Positions 25,189 through 34,392 of a stretch of 54,453 nt of DNA are shown here, piece after piece. This DNA is from Caulobacter sp. 17J65-9 (GTDB lineage: Bacteria > Pseudomonadota > Alphaproteobacteria > Caulobacterales > Caulobacteraceae). The translations under genes were made by a program, and so were the position numbers. The notes under the pieces are model-generated. The model was not told the DNA's origin, searched no databases, and saw nothing but the letters and a program-made list of their open reading frames with translations. The stretch covers positions 1-54,453 of the forward strand of contig NZ_JAAIVC010000009.1 of assembly GCF_010975005.1 (NCBI RefSeq), written 5' to 3'. The first letter of the stretch is position 1; every line of letters begins with the position of its first letter.

Positions 25189-25367
25189 GAGATCGCCCCC
25201 TGGCGGACTTCGCCGCCTTCATTCGTCACGCCCCCGACAGGCGCGGTTGGTTACACGGCCCCGCTTGCGAATTCCGTCGCGCGGGAACGCGGCCGACCCA
25301 AGCTTACGGCCAAGCTGGGTGCAAATGTCTTTTTGGAAAGGTTGGAGAAGGGCGGCCGCTCAGCCGC

Positions 25368-26576
25368 TCAGCGTGCGGTGTTCCGGTGCTCGTCCAGCAC
25401 GCGCCGGACGGCGGCGACGTCCAGCGCCTCGACCACCACCGGCTGGCCGGTGGCGGGGTCCACGCTGCGGGTCGTCACGGCCATCAGGAGCGAGTTGTAG
25501 ATCGCCTCCTCGGTCGCCTCGATCGCCGCGGCGAACAGGGGCGAGGTCTGGTCGTTGGGCAGGTCGACCACGCTCGCCACGTCGCGCCGGCGCTCGGGCG
25601 TGCGGCGCACGGCCTCGGCGGTGGAAAACGCGATCGCGTAGTCGCCAGAGCCGTTCGAGAAGGTCGAGCCGGTGCGCGCCAGGCCGGCGATGGCGCGGCG
25701 CGCTAGCCGGGTCAGGTTGCGGTCGCTCAGCGGCGCGTCGGTGGCGACCACGATCATGATCGAGCCGTCGGCGCTGGAGTCCTCGACGTATTCCTTCAGG
25801 TGGTAGCGGCCCAGCGCCCGGCCGACCGGGGCCCCGCCCATGGACAGCACGCCGCCGTAGTTGGTCTGGACCAGCACCCCCACGGTCCAGCCGCCCAGCT
25901 TCTTGGGCAGCACCCGCGAGCTGGTCCCGACGCCGCCCTTCCAGCCGAACGCCACCGTGCCGGCGCCGGCCCCGACGCAGCCCTCCTCGACCGGGCCCGG
26001 GCGCGCGGCTTCGATGGCGGCGCGCGCGTGGGCGACGGTGACGCCGCGAGAGCGGATGTCGTTCAGCCGGCCGTCGTTGGTCTCGCCGACCACGGCGTTG
26101 ACCGAGCGGACGTCGCCGTTGCCCGGCTGGGCCAGGGTCCAGTCGATCACCGCCTCGACGCCGCGCGCGACGGCCAGCGTGTTGGTCAGCACGATCGGGG
26201 TCTCGATCTCGCCCAGCTCGACGAGCTGGGTCGCGCCGGCCAGCTTGCCGAAACCGTTGGCCACCTCCAGCCCGGCCGGGACCTTGTCCTGGAACAGGTT
26301 GCCGCCGTGCGGCAGGACGGCGGTGACGCCGGTGCGCACCCGGTCGCCCTCTACGACGGTGACCTGGCCGACCCGCACGCCCGTCACGTCGGTGATGGCG
26401 TTGAGCGCGCCGGGCTTCAGCACGCCGGGCTTGAGGCCGATGTCGCGCGCGCGGACCCGGGTCGCTTCAGTCATGGGCTTGGCCTCTCCCGGACGCTCCG
26501 CGGCCGTCGCCGCCGTCGCCGCCAGACCGACAGGCAGGGCCTTCAGCACCGATCGCCGCAGCATACCCGACCTCAC
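25368..26576 (-). CDS. P1 family peptidase (DmpA / L-aminopeptidase D-esterase)
   Basis: A 402-residue N-terminal-nucleophile peptidase precursor. Autocleavage is expected between Gly271 and Ser272 in DGSIMIVVATDAPL, where Ser272 becomes the catalytic nucleophile; Asn239 in VGVLVQTNYG is the conserved oxyanion residue. Family members release N-terminal residues from small peptides, some acting on D-amino acid or beta-amino acid substrates. A hydrophobic N-terminus with RRSVLK looks like an export signal, although many DmpA enzymes start near the MTEATRVRARDIG position (residue 35), so the shorter start is possible. Confidence 0.9.
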   Translation of the reverse strand: MRSGMLRRSVLKALPVGLAATAATAAERPGEAKPMTEATRVRARDIGLKPGVLKPGALNAITDVTGVRVGQVTVVEGDRVRTGVTAVLPHGGNLFQDKVPAGLEVANGFGKLAGATQLVELGEIETPIVLTNTLAVARGVEAVIDWTLAQPGNGDVRSVNAVVGETNDGRLNDIRSRGVTVAHARAAIEAARPGPVEEGCVGAGAGTVAFGWKGGVGTSSRVLPKKLGGWTVGVLVQTNYGGVLSMGGAPVGRALGRYHLKEYVEDSSADGSIMIVVATDAPLSDRNLTRLARRAIAGLARTGSTFSNGSGDYAIAFSTAEAVRRTPERRRDVASVVDLPNDQTSPLFAAAIEATEEAIYNSLLMAVTTRSVDPATGQPVVVEALDVAAVRRVLDEHRNTAR

Positions 26577-26634
26577 GCGCTCCGCCTGGCGGGAGAGTGG
26601 CGCGGCGGCGCCGGTCCCGTCCAGCCCGCAAGCC

Positions 26635-28248
26635 CTAGTCGGCGGCCAGATGCTCGATCAGCACGCCCATGTTCTGGACGTAGATCCCGGTCGAGATCCC
26701 GACCACCGGCGTATCGGTGACGTAGGGCGAGGTGTCGGTCGCGTCGCCGACCAGGGTGCGCGAGAAGTCGCCCGGCGCGACCTCGGCCGGGCTGTCGCCT
26801 CGATAGGGGTGGCTGGTCGATTTCAGCATGGTCGGCCACCAGCCCTCCGCGTTCAGGCCGGCCACCAGCTCGGCCACGCGCGCGGCCTCGCTGGCCGCGG
26901 CCGGAGCCGCGCCGCGGTTGCTGTTGAGGTCGGACACCTCCACCGGCCGCGTGGCGAAGAAGCGCGGCAGCGGCGACCGCCCGGCCTTCAACGGCGAGCC
27001 GCGGCTGGCGACCTCGGGCGGGGTGGCCTTGAGCGCCTCGTAGCGTCGGCGCAGGCCCGCCACGTCCAGCTTCCGCTGGGAGGAATAGTGACCGACGGTG
27101 CCGACGGGATCGTGGTCCGCCCAGTAGACGCCGTTGGTGACGTTCGACCCGCGCCTGTGGAGGAACAGCGGCAGGTTGGTCCCCGGCTCGACGAAGGTCG
27201 GGTGGGTGCGGCCGTCGACGCGCAGGGCGGCCGGCAGGGCCACCTGGTCCAGCCAGTCGAGCGCCTCGGGCACGCGCGCCAGATAGCGGGCGTCGCCGGT
27301 CAGCTCGTAGAAGGTCATCAGCTGGGCGACGTTGTTGGCGGTGGTGTGGGTGACGATCGAGGTCGGCTCGTAGGTGCGCGCGCCGATCGGCTTCAGGTCG
27401 GGGCCGTGCTGGAGGCCCCAGCCGGCCTGGGGCGCCGGCTGCTGGGTCGTCACGAAGCTGTCCATGGCGCGATGCACGGCGTCCAGCAGGCGCGGCTCGC
27501 CCAGCACCTGCCAGGCCATGATCAGGAACTTGATGTTCTCGCCGGCGACGTCGTCGTTGAAGGTCAGGAAGCCGGTGTAGTCGGGCCGGCCCTGCTTGGA
27601 GAACTCGCCCGCGCGCGGCCAGCGCTGCGGCCAGCCGCCGACCGGCAGCTGGCTGTCCAGCACGAAGCCGATCGCCCGGTCGAGCGCCGCCTTGACGCGC
27701 TTGTCGCCGGTCTGGGCGTAGAGGCGCAGCAGCAGCTGCATCGACTCCGACGTCCCGGCGTCGTCGAAGGTGGCGTTGCCGTAGTAGTGCTGGAATTCCT
27801 CCAGTCGCCAGGCGTTCTTGCCGACCGTGGCGTACCAGTCGCGCAGCGACTCCTCGCCGGCCAGGTCGATCACGTAGTTCCAGCCGCCGCTGGGGTGCTG
27901 GCCGCGGATCAGCGCGCCGCCGGCCTGCTCGGCCGCCCGCAGGTAGCCGGCGTCGCCGGTGGCGTTGAAGGCGTCGAGGAACAGGTGCCCGACGGTCGCC
28001 GTGCCGGGCGGCTGCACCCAGATCATGGTCGGTTTCGCTTCCAGCTCGCCCCAGCGGCGCGAGAAGTCGGGCAGGTAGGACCAGACGTAGCCGCCCTGGT
28101 AGGCGACCTTGTCGACCATGAAGGCGGTGGCCCGCTTCATCGTCGCCAGCACCTCGGCCCGCGAGGGCGCGGCGGCGGCGCGCGCCGGGAATGCGGCGGT
28201 TGCGGCCAGGGCGGACGCACCGGCCAGAAGGCGACGTCGGTCGAGCAT
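26635..28248 (-). CDS. secreted pectate lyase, polysaccharide lyase family 10
   Basis: A 537-residue protein with a Tat/Sec-type signal (DRRRLLAGASALAATAAF, cleavage near 20-25). The central part matches the PL10 alpha/alpha toroid: GNATFDDAGTSE, PVGGWPQRWPR and FNDDVAGENI hold the Asp residues that bind Ca2+ and the catalytic arginine region. PL10 enzymes cut polygalacturonate by beta-elimination. The C-terminal third (GINTG-like GISTGIYVQNMG) is less typical. The ATG at 28246-28248 has GGGGGAGG upstream; the frame continues another 78 codons but lacks a signal there. A perfect palindrome 56 bases upstream is a likely operator for sugar-acid control. Confidence 0.86.
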   Translation of the reverse strand: MLDRRRLLAGASALAATAAFPARAAAAPSRAEVLATMKRATAFMVDKVAYQGGYVWSYLPDFSRRWGELEAKPTMIWVQPPGTATVGHLFLDAFNATGDAGYLRAAEQAGGALIRGQHPSGGWNYVIDLAGEESLRDWYATVGKNAWRLEEFQHYYGNATFDDAGTSESMQLLLRLYAQTGDKRVKAALDRAIGFVLDSQLPVGGWPQRWPRAGEFSKQGRPDYTGFLTFNDDVAGENIKFLIMAWQVLGEPRLLDAVHRAMDSFVTTQQPAPQAGWGLQHGPDLKPIGARTYEPTSIVTHTTANNVAQLMTFYELTGDARYLARVPEALDWLDQVALPAALRVDGRTHPTFVEPGTNLPLFLHRRGSNVTNGVYWADHDPVGTVGHYSSQRKLDVAGLRRRYEALKATPPEVASRGSPLKAGRSPLPRFFATRPVEVSDLNSNRGAAPAAASEAARVAELVAGLNAEGWWPTMLKSTSHPYRGDSPAEVAPGDFSRTLVGDATDTSPYVTDTPVVGISTGIYVQNMGVLIEHLAAD

Positions 28249-28303
28249 GGAAACCTCCCCCGCGGGCGTTCTCGCGTCCCGTCTGCGTCGAATGGACGTC
28301 AGC

Positions 28304-28319
28304 TTGACACCGGTGTCAA
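28304..28319. promoter_or_regulatory. perfect 16-bp palindrome upstream of the pectate lyase gene
   Basis: TTGACACCGGTGTCAA is fully self-complementary. It has the CG-centred form of LacI-family operators and lies 56 bases upstream of the pectate lyase start codon and 162 bases upstream of the divergent carboxypeptidase gene. Use by a LacI- or GntR-type regulator of pectin or uronate use is an inference. Confidence 0.6.
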
Positions 28320-28480
28320 TGTCGAGAGCCGTCGCCCGCGGCCACGCGTCACTTGCACGCGAAATTGATCCGGGAAGACTGTTGGCGCCAAACGTGAAGG
28401 TTGCTCCGCCGGCGATGCCGGTGTGCTGTGCCGTCGCGTCGGCGTGGGACGGACCGCGCCGAACCGCAGGGGGGATGCTC

Positions 28481-29788
28481 ATGACGAAAGCCGCTCGCCG
28501 GAGCGGGAGCGTTTACGCCGTGTTCGCCGGCGTGCTCGCCCTTCTCGCCTGCCTGCTGCCGCCTCTGACGGCCAGCGCCGCCGAGCGCTACGCCTCCGTG
28601 GTCATGGACGCAGGCACCGGCGAGATCCTCTACGAGCGCAACGCCGACGACCTGCGCTACCCGGCCTCGGTCACCAAGATCATGACCCTGTACGTGACCT
28701 TCGCGGCCCTGTCGGACGGCTCGCTGAAGCTGACCGACAAGGTGACCATCTCGCCGCGCGCCGCTCGCCAGCCCCCGTCCAAGCTGGGCCTGCGGGCTGG
28801 CGACAAGATCACCGTCGAACAGGCGATCTTCGCGCTGTGCACCAAGTCGGCGAACGACGTGGCCGTGGCCCTGGCCGAACGGGTCGCCGGCAGCGAGGCC
28901 AAGTTCGAGAAGCGCATGAACGAGCGCGCCCGCAAGCTGGGCATGACCAAGACCCGCTTCGTGAACCCGCACGGCCTGCCCGACCCGCGCCACGTCTCCA
29001 CCGCCCACGACCTGGCGATCCTGTCGCGCGCGGTGCAGCGCGACTTCCCCAAGTACTACGCCTATTTCGGCGCCCAGAGCTTCACCTTCCGAGGCCACCG
29101 GATCCGCAATCACAACGGCCTGCTGGGCCAGGCGCCGGGCGTCGACGGGATCAAGACCGGCTACACCCGCGCCTCGGGCTTCAACCTCGCCGCCTCCGGG
29201 GTGCGCGACGGCCGCCGCCTGATCGTCGTCGTGCTGGGCGGCCGCTCGCCCCGCAGCCGCAACGACCACGTGTCCCAACTGCTGGACGCCGGCTTCGCGG
29301 TGCTGCGCGCCCGCAAGACCGACAAGCCCCTGACCATCGCCGGCTATCTGGCCGGCCACGGGGGCGAGGCGACGCCGGTCTCCGACGAAACCGCCACGGC
29401 CATGGGCGACGACGACGAGACCGACGCGGGCGAGGAGGGCGAAGAAGACGTGGGCGTCGAGACGCCGGCGCCGACCCCGGCGGTCACGCCCGCCGCCGTG
29501 CGCGAGACGAAGGCGAAGGCCAAGGCCGAGACTAAGGTCGAGACTAAGGTCGAGACTGGCGACTGGCAGATCCAGGTCGGCGCCTTCAAGAAGCGCGCCG
29601 ACGCCAACGCGGCGCTCAAGGACGTGCGCAAGCGCTTCAAGGCCCAGGTCGAGGGTGCGGCGGAGACCGTCAGCAGCGCCGGCGGCTGGCACCGGGCGCG
29701 CTTTACGGGCCTGTCGGAAGACGCCGCCGGGGCCGCCTGCGAGGCGCTGAAGTCTCGCAAGCTGCCCTGCCTGGTGCTGCACGGCTGA
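28481..29788 (+). CDS. D-alanyl-D-alanine carboxypeptidase (S11) with SPOR domain
   Basis: A 435-residue penicillin-binding protein of the PBP5/6 type that trims the terminal D-Ala from peptidoglycan stem peptides. After a signal peptide (about 1-33) come the catalytic motifs SVTK (Ser63, Lys66), SAN (Ser123, Asn125) and KTG (Lys225-Gly227). A Glu/Asp/Ala-rich linker (about 300-355) leads to a C-terminal SPOR domain (WQIQVGAFKKRADANAAL at the start), which binds denuded septal glycan and so should bring the enzyme to the division site. AGGGGGG lies 6 bases before the ATG at 28481, but touches the alternative ATG at 28475, which decides the start. Confidence 0.94.
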   Translation: MTKAARRSGSVYAVFAGVLALLACLLPPLTASAAERYASVVMDAGTGEILYERNADDLRYPASVTKIMTLYVTFAALSDGSLKLTDKVTISPRAARQPPSKLGLRAGDKITVEQAIFALCTKSANDVAVALAERVAGSEAKFEKRMNERARKLGMTKTRFVNPHGLPDPRHVSTAHDLAILSRAVQRDFPKYYAYFGAQSFTFRGHRIRNHNGLLGQAPGVDGIKTGYTRASGFNLAASGVRDGRRLIVVVLGGRSPRSRNDHVSQLLDAGFAVLRARKTDKPLTIAGYLAGHGGEATPVSDETATAMGDDDETDAGEEGEEDVGVETPAPTPAVTPAAVRETKAKAKAETKVETKVETGDWQIQVGAFKKRADANAALKDVRKRFKAQVEGAAETVSSAGGWHRARFTGLSEDAAGAACEALKSRKLPCLVLHG

Positions 29789-29867
29789 CGCGACCACGCT
29801 TGCCAACCGGCGGGCACGCCGCTTACGGCCTGCGGGCGTTCTGAAGCGCGTACCGGAGTCTGATCCC

Positions 29868-31295
29868 ATGACCGACGTCGAGGCCCTGGCGCGCGCGGCA
29901 GCGCCGCTCGAACCGGACGCGGCCGAGCGGGCCCGCTTGCTGGAACTCGTGAGCGAGCACGTCGGGGCCTTCTACGACTGCCTGCCTGAAGCGCCGGCCT
30001 ATCGCTCGCGCGAGGAGGCGCTGGCGCGGCGCGACCAGGCGTTGATCCCGGAAGAGGGCCGCGCGGCGGAAGAGGTGCTGGCCTATGTGCGCGACTGCGT
30101 GGACGCGCCGGGCCTGACGGCGGCCTCGCCGCGGTTCATGGGCTACATCCCCGGCGGCGGCCTGTTCCATTCGGCCCTGGGCGACCTGCTGGCGGCCGTC
30201 TCCAACAAGTATTCCGGCTTCGCCTCGGCGGGGCCCGGTGCGACCCTGCTCGAGAACACCACGGTGGCCTGGCTGGCGAAGGCGGTCGGCTTTCCGGAGT
30301 CGTCCGCGGGCGTGCTCACCTCGGGCGGCAGCCTGGCGACGCTGACGGCGATCGTCGCCGCACGCGACGCCCGCGATCCGGACGGCGGCGGGGCGGTCTA
30401 CCAGACCCGCTTCACCCATCACTGCGTGCACAAGGCCCTGCACATCGCTGGCCGCGGCCGCGCGCCCCTGCGCCTGGTCGAGACCGACGAGCATCGGCGC
30501 ATGTCGCCCGAGGCGCTCGAAGCCGCGATCACGAAGGACAAGGCCGCGGGCCTGCGTCCCTGGCTGGTGGTCGCCTCGGCCGGCACGGTCGACACCGGCT
30601 CGGTCGATCCGCTGGACGCCGTCGCCGAGGTCTGCGCCCGCCACGGCGTGTGGCTGCACGTGGACGGCGCCTATGGCGGCCTGTTCCACCTGTGCCCGGA
30701 GGGGCAGGCGATCCTGAAGGGCGTCGAGCGGGCCGACAGCCTGGTGCTGGATCCGCACAAGGCGCTGTTCCTGCCCTACGGCACCGGCGCGGCCCTGGTG
30801 CGCGACGGCCAGCTGCTGCACGACGCCTTCGCCGCCACCGCCGCCTATCTGGAGCCGCTCAGCGAGACCCATGTCGGCCCTTCGCCCTCGGATCTGGGCC
30901 CCGAGCTGACCCGCCACTTCCGGGCGCTGCGCTTGTGGCTGCCGCTGCAGCTGGCCGGGGCCGCCGCCTTCCGCGCCGCCCTGTCCGAGAAGCTGGCCCT
31001 GGCCCGGCGCTTCCACGAGCGGCTGTCGCGGATCGAGGGCTTCGACGCGGGCCCGTCGCCTGACCTGTCGGTGGTCGCCTTCCGCTACCTGCCCAAGCGG
31101 CACGACCCGAACGTCTTCAACCACGCCCTGCAGGCCTGGCTGCAGCAGGACGGCCGGGTGTTCGTCAGCGGCACCCGTATCGACGGCGACGTCTACCTGC
31201 GCTGCGCCATCCTGTGCTTCCGCACCCATGCCCAGCACGTCGACGAATTGATCGAACGACTGGTCCAGGGCGTGCGCGAACTGGAGGCGCGCTGA
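29868..31295 (+). CDS. PLP-dependent group II decarboxylase (aromatic amino acid decarboxylase-like)
   Basis: A 475-residue pyridoxal-phosphate enzyme. The cofactor lysine is Lys298 in DPHKALFLPYG, Asp266 in HVDGAYGG contacts the pyridine nitrogen, and TSGGSLATL together with ASAGTVDTGSVDP are the other family motifs. Members decarboxylate aromatic amino acids, glutamate or related substrates; residues that would fix the substrate cannot be read safely here. It starts 79 bases after the carboxypeptidase gene, but no functional link between the two is apparent. Confidence 0.9.
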   Translation: MTDVEALARAAAPLEPDAAERARLLELVSEHVGAFYDCLPEAPAYRSREEALARRDQALIPEEGRAAEEVLAYVRDCVDAPGLTAASPRFMGYIPGGGLFHSALGDLLAAVSNKYSGFASAGPGATLLENTTVAWLAKAVGFPESSAGVLTSGGSLATLTAIVAARDARDPDGGGAVYQTRFTHHCVHKALHIAGRGRAPLRLVETDEHRRMSPEALEAAITKDKAAGLRPWLVVASAGTVDTGSVDPLDAVAEVCARHGVWLHVDGAYGGLFHLCPEGQAILKGVERADSLVLDPHKALFLPYGTGAALVRDGQLLHDAFAATAAYLEPLSETHVGPSPSDLGPELTRHFRALRLWLPLQLAGAAAFRAALSEKLALARRFHERLSRIEGFDAGPSPDLSVVAFRYLPKRHDPNVFNHALQAWLQQDGRVFVSGTRIDGDVYLRCAILCFRTHAQHVDELIERLVQGVRELEAR

Positions 31296-31392
31296 GCGGG
31301 ATTCGCGTAACGGCAATCTTCGGTTGTATTGCTTGACAGTACGAGGCCCCGGCGCGCATTTGTCGCAGTGTTACGCTGGGGGATCGTCTCAA

Positions 31393-32097
31393 ATGCATAA
31401 AGTTCTCGTCGCGGCCGGTCTGGCCGTGTCTCTGTCCGCGTGCGCCTCGACTTACGTCGGCAAGCCCTATGACCGCGCCGCGGCCAATGTTCAGTCCATC
31501 GGCATCGCCGACGACGCGCTGCCGGAGAAGGCGACCGCCTGGGAAGTCGCCTCGGTCGGCTCCAACTTCGGCCTGGTCGGCGCCCTGGCCAACGCCGCCA
31601 TCCAGCAGAGCCGCGAAAAGGCCATCAACGACGCCCTGGCCGGCGCCGGCTTCGACGCCGAGGGCCGCCTTGAGCAGCGCGTGATCACGTCGCTGGACTC
31701 GCAGGGCTATCGCGCCAAGGTTGAACAGAACGCGGCCCGCCAGAAGCGCGTCTACCTGACCAGCTACAAGAGCGCCGGCGACAAGCCGGACGCCTATCTC
31801 GACATCGTGGTCACCAACTACGGCTACCTGTCCGCCGGCGTCGGCCAGCCGTGGCGCCCGACGGTGGCGGCCACCGTGCGTCTGGTCAGCGCCTCCGACA
31901 GCTCCAAGGTGCTGATGGAGAACCAGATCGTCTACAACGGCATGTATCCGCAGAAGGGCGTCATCACCCTGTCGGCCAACCCGCAGTTCGCCTTCATGGA
32001 CCGCGAGGACATGCTGGCCGACCCGGCGCGTCTGGCCGGCGGCATCGAGGACGCCCTGAACCAGGTGGCCGACACCGCGGTCAGCCTGCTGCGCTAG
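31393..32097 (+). CDS. predicted lipoprotein, function unknown
   Basis: A 234-residue protein with a clear lipobox (LSLSAC, lipidated Cys17). The mature part is a mixed alpha/beta region with GALANAAIQQSREKAINDAL and a later YLDIVVTNYGYLSAG strand pattern. No enzyme motif is visible. The start is the ATG at 31393 in front of the signal sequence; the frame is open for another 23 codons upstream without a signal. The next lipoprotein gene starts 10 bases after its stop codon, so the two are likely co-expressed and may work together at the envelope. Confidence 0.82.
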   Translation: MHKVLVAAGLAVSLSACASTYVGKPYDRAAANVQSIGIADDALPEKATAWEVASVGSNFGLVGALANAAIQQSREKAINDALAGAGFDAEGRLEQRVITSLDSQGYRAKVEQNAARQKRVYLTSYKSAGDKPDAYLDIVVTNYGYLSAGVGQPWRPTVAATVRLVSASDSSKVLMENQIVYNGMYPQKGVITLSANPQFAFMDREDMLADPARLAGGIEDALNQVADTAVSLLR

Positions 32098-32107
32098 GGG
32101 GGACGCC

Positions 32108-32773
32108 GTGCGCTTCACCCTCAACCTTTCGGTCGTGGCCGCGGCGGCCGGCCTGCTCGGCGCCTGCGCGGGCACGTCCGCATCCACGCCGCTGCCTATG
32201 GCCACCATCCACTACGACCACCAGGGGTGCCCGACCCAGCCCGATCTGGGCGCGGCGCTCTCGCTGACGCCGGAGAAGGAAAAGGCGGCCCACACCGTCA
32301 CCACCCCGGTGCGGGCCGGCACCGGCTGCCTGACCTGGGCCGGAAAGGCGACGCCCTACGTGGTCTACGCCCTGCCGGCCGACGTCGAGGACAAGACCTT
32401 CGACGTGGGCGCCAGCCTGGAAAGCCAGCGCATCTTCGCGCCGGAGGTGACCGTGCTCGACGCACAGGGCGCCCCGACGCGGACCTTCGCGCGCGACCAG
32501 TTCCTCTATCGTGGCGGGGTCTATTCGGTGCAGTTCAGGGCCAGGCCGGGCGACGCTTACGTGCTGGTCACCGCCGCGCCGGAGCTGGTGGGCAAGGCGT
32601 ACGACTCGATCGCGATCGGCACGACGACCACCAGCGCCTACACCGGCTATGGCTCGGCCAGCTGGACCGTCGGCAACGACAACGCCCAGTCGCGCACCTT
32701 CTCCTACGAAGGCTCGGCGCAGGTGTCGGTGTTCGACAGCGACACCAAGGAAGCCGCCAAGAAGCCGGGCTGA
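32108..32773 (+). CDS. predicted lipoprotein, MalM-like beta-rich
   Basis: A 221-residue protein with a lipobox (GLLGAC, Cys20). The start is GTG at 32108, ten bases after the preceding lipoprotein gene. Its mature part is beta-rich and has the pattern FAPEVTVLDAQGAPTRTF and AYVLVTAAPELVGK, which resembles the periplasmic MalM-type domain; the match is weak and no sugar-use genes are adjacent. A strong terminator follows, closing a two-gene lipoprotein unit. Confidence 0.78.
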   Translation: MRFTLNLSVVAAAAGLLGACAGTSASTPLPMATIHYDHQGCPTQPDLGAALSLTPEKEKAAHTVTTPVRAGTGCLTWAGKATPYVVYALPADVEDKTFDVGASLESQRIFAPEVTVLDAQGAPTRTFARDQFLYRGGVYSVQFRARPGDAYVLVTAAPELVGKAYDSIAIGTTTTSAYTGYGSASWTVGNDNAQSRTFSYEGSAQVSVFDSDTKEAAKKPG

Positions 32774-32795
32774 GCATTCGCGCCCCGGCGCGATG

Positions 32796-32832
32796 GGGCC
32801 GCCCCGCACCCGCGGGGCGGCCCTTTCTTTTT
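32796..32832 (+). terminator. intrinsic terminator of the lipoprotein pair
   Basis: GGGCCGCCCCGC (32796-32807) pairs perfectly with GCGGGGCGGCCC (32812-32823) over ACCC and is followed by TTTCTTTTT. Confidence 0.93.
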
Positions 32833-32901
32833 GGACTCCAGTCTTCCCGACCGGCTCGCGAGGCGCTCTATTGCCGCGGTTCCAGTTGGGGGAGACGGAT
32901 T

Positions 32902-34302
32902 ATGCGGACTTCGATTCTGTTGGCGGGCGTCGCGGCGCTGACCATGGCGACGAGCGCCCAGGCGGCCCCGAAGCCGGCGGCGCATCCGCAAGCCGAGGCC
33001 CAGGCGCTGGAGCTGGCCAAGCAGGCCATCGCGCTGCGCTCGGTCGCCGGCCCCGGCAACCAGACCCCCGAGGTCGCCGCCCTGTTCGCGAAGGCCCTGG
33101 TCGCCGGCGGCTTCGCCGCCGAGGACGTCACCGTCGCCCCGGTGGACGACACCGCCTATCTGATCGCGCGGTGGCCCGGCAGCGATCCCAAGCTGAAGCC
33201 GCTGGTCATTTCCGGCCACATCGACGTGGTCGAGGCCAAGGCCGCCGACTGGACCCGCGATCCGTTCACCCCGGTGGTCGAGAACGGCTACCTGTACGGC
33301 CGCGGCGCCACCGACATGAAGCTGGACGGGGCGATCGCCGTCGCTTCGCTGATCGAGCTGAAGCGCCAGGGCTACAAGCCGCGCCGCACCATCATCATCG
33401 AGTTCTCCGGCGACGAGGAGACCACGATGAAGACCAGCGCCATCATCGCCGAGAAGCTCAAGGACGCCGAGCTGGTGCTGAACGTCGACGGCGGCGGCGG
33501 CTCGCTCGACGAGAAGACCGGCGCGCCGCTGTACTTCACCTGGCAGGGCGCGGAGAAGACCTACGCCGACTTCAAGCTGACCGTCACCAACCCGGGCGGC
33601 CACTCCTCGGCGCCGCGCGCCGACAACGCCATCGACCGGCTGTCGGCGGCCCTGCTGCGCATCCAGGCCAAGCCGTTCACGCCCGAGCTCAGCCCGCTGA
33701 CCAGGGCCTATTTCGAGGCGGCGGCGAAGTACGAGCAGCCGGAGACCGGCGCGGCGATGAAGGCCTTCGCCGCCGACCCGTCCGACCAGGCGGCGATCGC
33801 CACCCTGCGGGCCGATCCGGCCACGGTGGGCAAGATCGGCACCACCTGCGTGGTGACCATGATCAACGGCGGCCACGCGCTGAACGCCCTGCCGCAGCGG
33901 GCCGAGGCCAACATCAACTGCCGCATCTTCCCGGGCCACAAGCCGGCCGACATCATGGCCGAGCTTTCGGCCGCCGCGGCCGACCCGGCCGTCGCCTTCA
34001 CCGACGTGACCGAAGGCTCGGTCCCCAACGACGCCTCGCCCATGCGCGCCGACTTCGAGGCGGCGGTGAAGAAGGCGCTGGGCAAGGTCTATCCGGGCGT
34101 GCCGGTGTTCCCGAGCATGGCCTCGGGGGCCAGCGACAACATGTGGTTCCGCTATCACGACGTGCCGGCCTACGGCGCCAGCCCGACCTTCCTGAAGGGC
34201 TCGGACGACTTCAGCCACGGCCTGAACGAGCGCACGCCCATCGCCAACATCCAGCCGGCGATCACCTACTACCTGTCGGTGGTGGGGGATTTGTCGAAGT
34301 AG
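32902..34302 (+). CDS. secreted M20 family metallopeptidase
   Basis: A 466-residue zinc peptidase with a signal peptide (1-22, ending AQA). Metal ligands are visible at His106 and the following Asp108 (SGHIDVV), Asp138 in GRGATDMK and Glu173 in SGDEETT, with Glu172 as general base. The dimerisation lid lies at about 215-330, and a late SHG motif (DFSHGLNE) gives the last ligand. M20 enzymes remove single residues from di- or oligopeptides. GGGGGAG precedes the ATG. The in-frame extension to 32227 is a shadow of the lipoprotein gene. Confidence 0.92.
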   Translation: MRTSILLAGVAALTMATSAQAAPKPAAHPQAEAQALELAKQAIALRSVAGPGNQTPEVAALFAKALVAGGFAAEDVTVAPVDDTAYLIARWPGSDPKLKPLVISGHIDVVEAKAADWTRDPFTPVVENGYLYGRGATDMKLDGAIAVASLIELKRQGYKPRRTIIIEFSGDEETTMKTSAIIAEKLKDAELVLNVDGGGGSLDEKTGAPLYFTWQGAEKTYADFKLTVTNPGGHSSAPRADNAIDRLSAALLRIQAKPFTPELSPLTRAYFEAAAKYEQPETGAAMKAFAADPSDQAAIATLRADPATVGKIGTTCVVTMINGGHALNALPQRAEANINCRIFPGHKPADIMAELSAAAADPAVAFTDVTEGSVPNDASPMRADFEAAVKKALGKVYPGVPVFPSMASGASDNMWFRYHDVPAYGASPTFLKGSDDFSHGLNERTPIANIQPAITYYLSVVGDLSK

Positions 34303-34344
34303 GGCGGGGCGGCTGGCTGGGCTCGTCCTTAGAGGGTTCGAGTT

Positions 34345-34377
34345 TGGCCGACCCGTCTGGCTCAGATGGGTCGGCCA
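34345..34377. terminator. 15-bp hairpin between convergent genes
   Basis: TGGCCGACCC (34345-34354) pairs with GGGTCGGCCA (34368-34377). The loop ends TCTG and CAGA extend the stem, so about 15 base pairs form around a short loop. The following bases are only moderately T-rich. It lies between the convergent M20 peptidase and collar protein genes and may stop both transcripts. Confidence 0.6.
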
Positions 34378-34392
34378 CCCTCCATCTTCTTG

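Noticed and set aside
23548-25500. A 650-codon plus-strand frame opposite the outer-membrane receptor
   Set aside because: Low-complexity Val/Ala/Gly/Arg sequence; the receptor frame on the minus strand explains the region.
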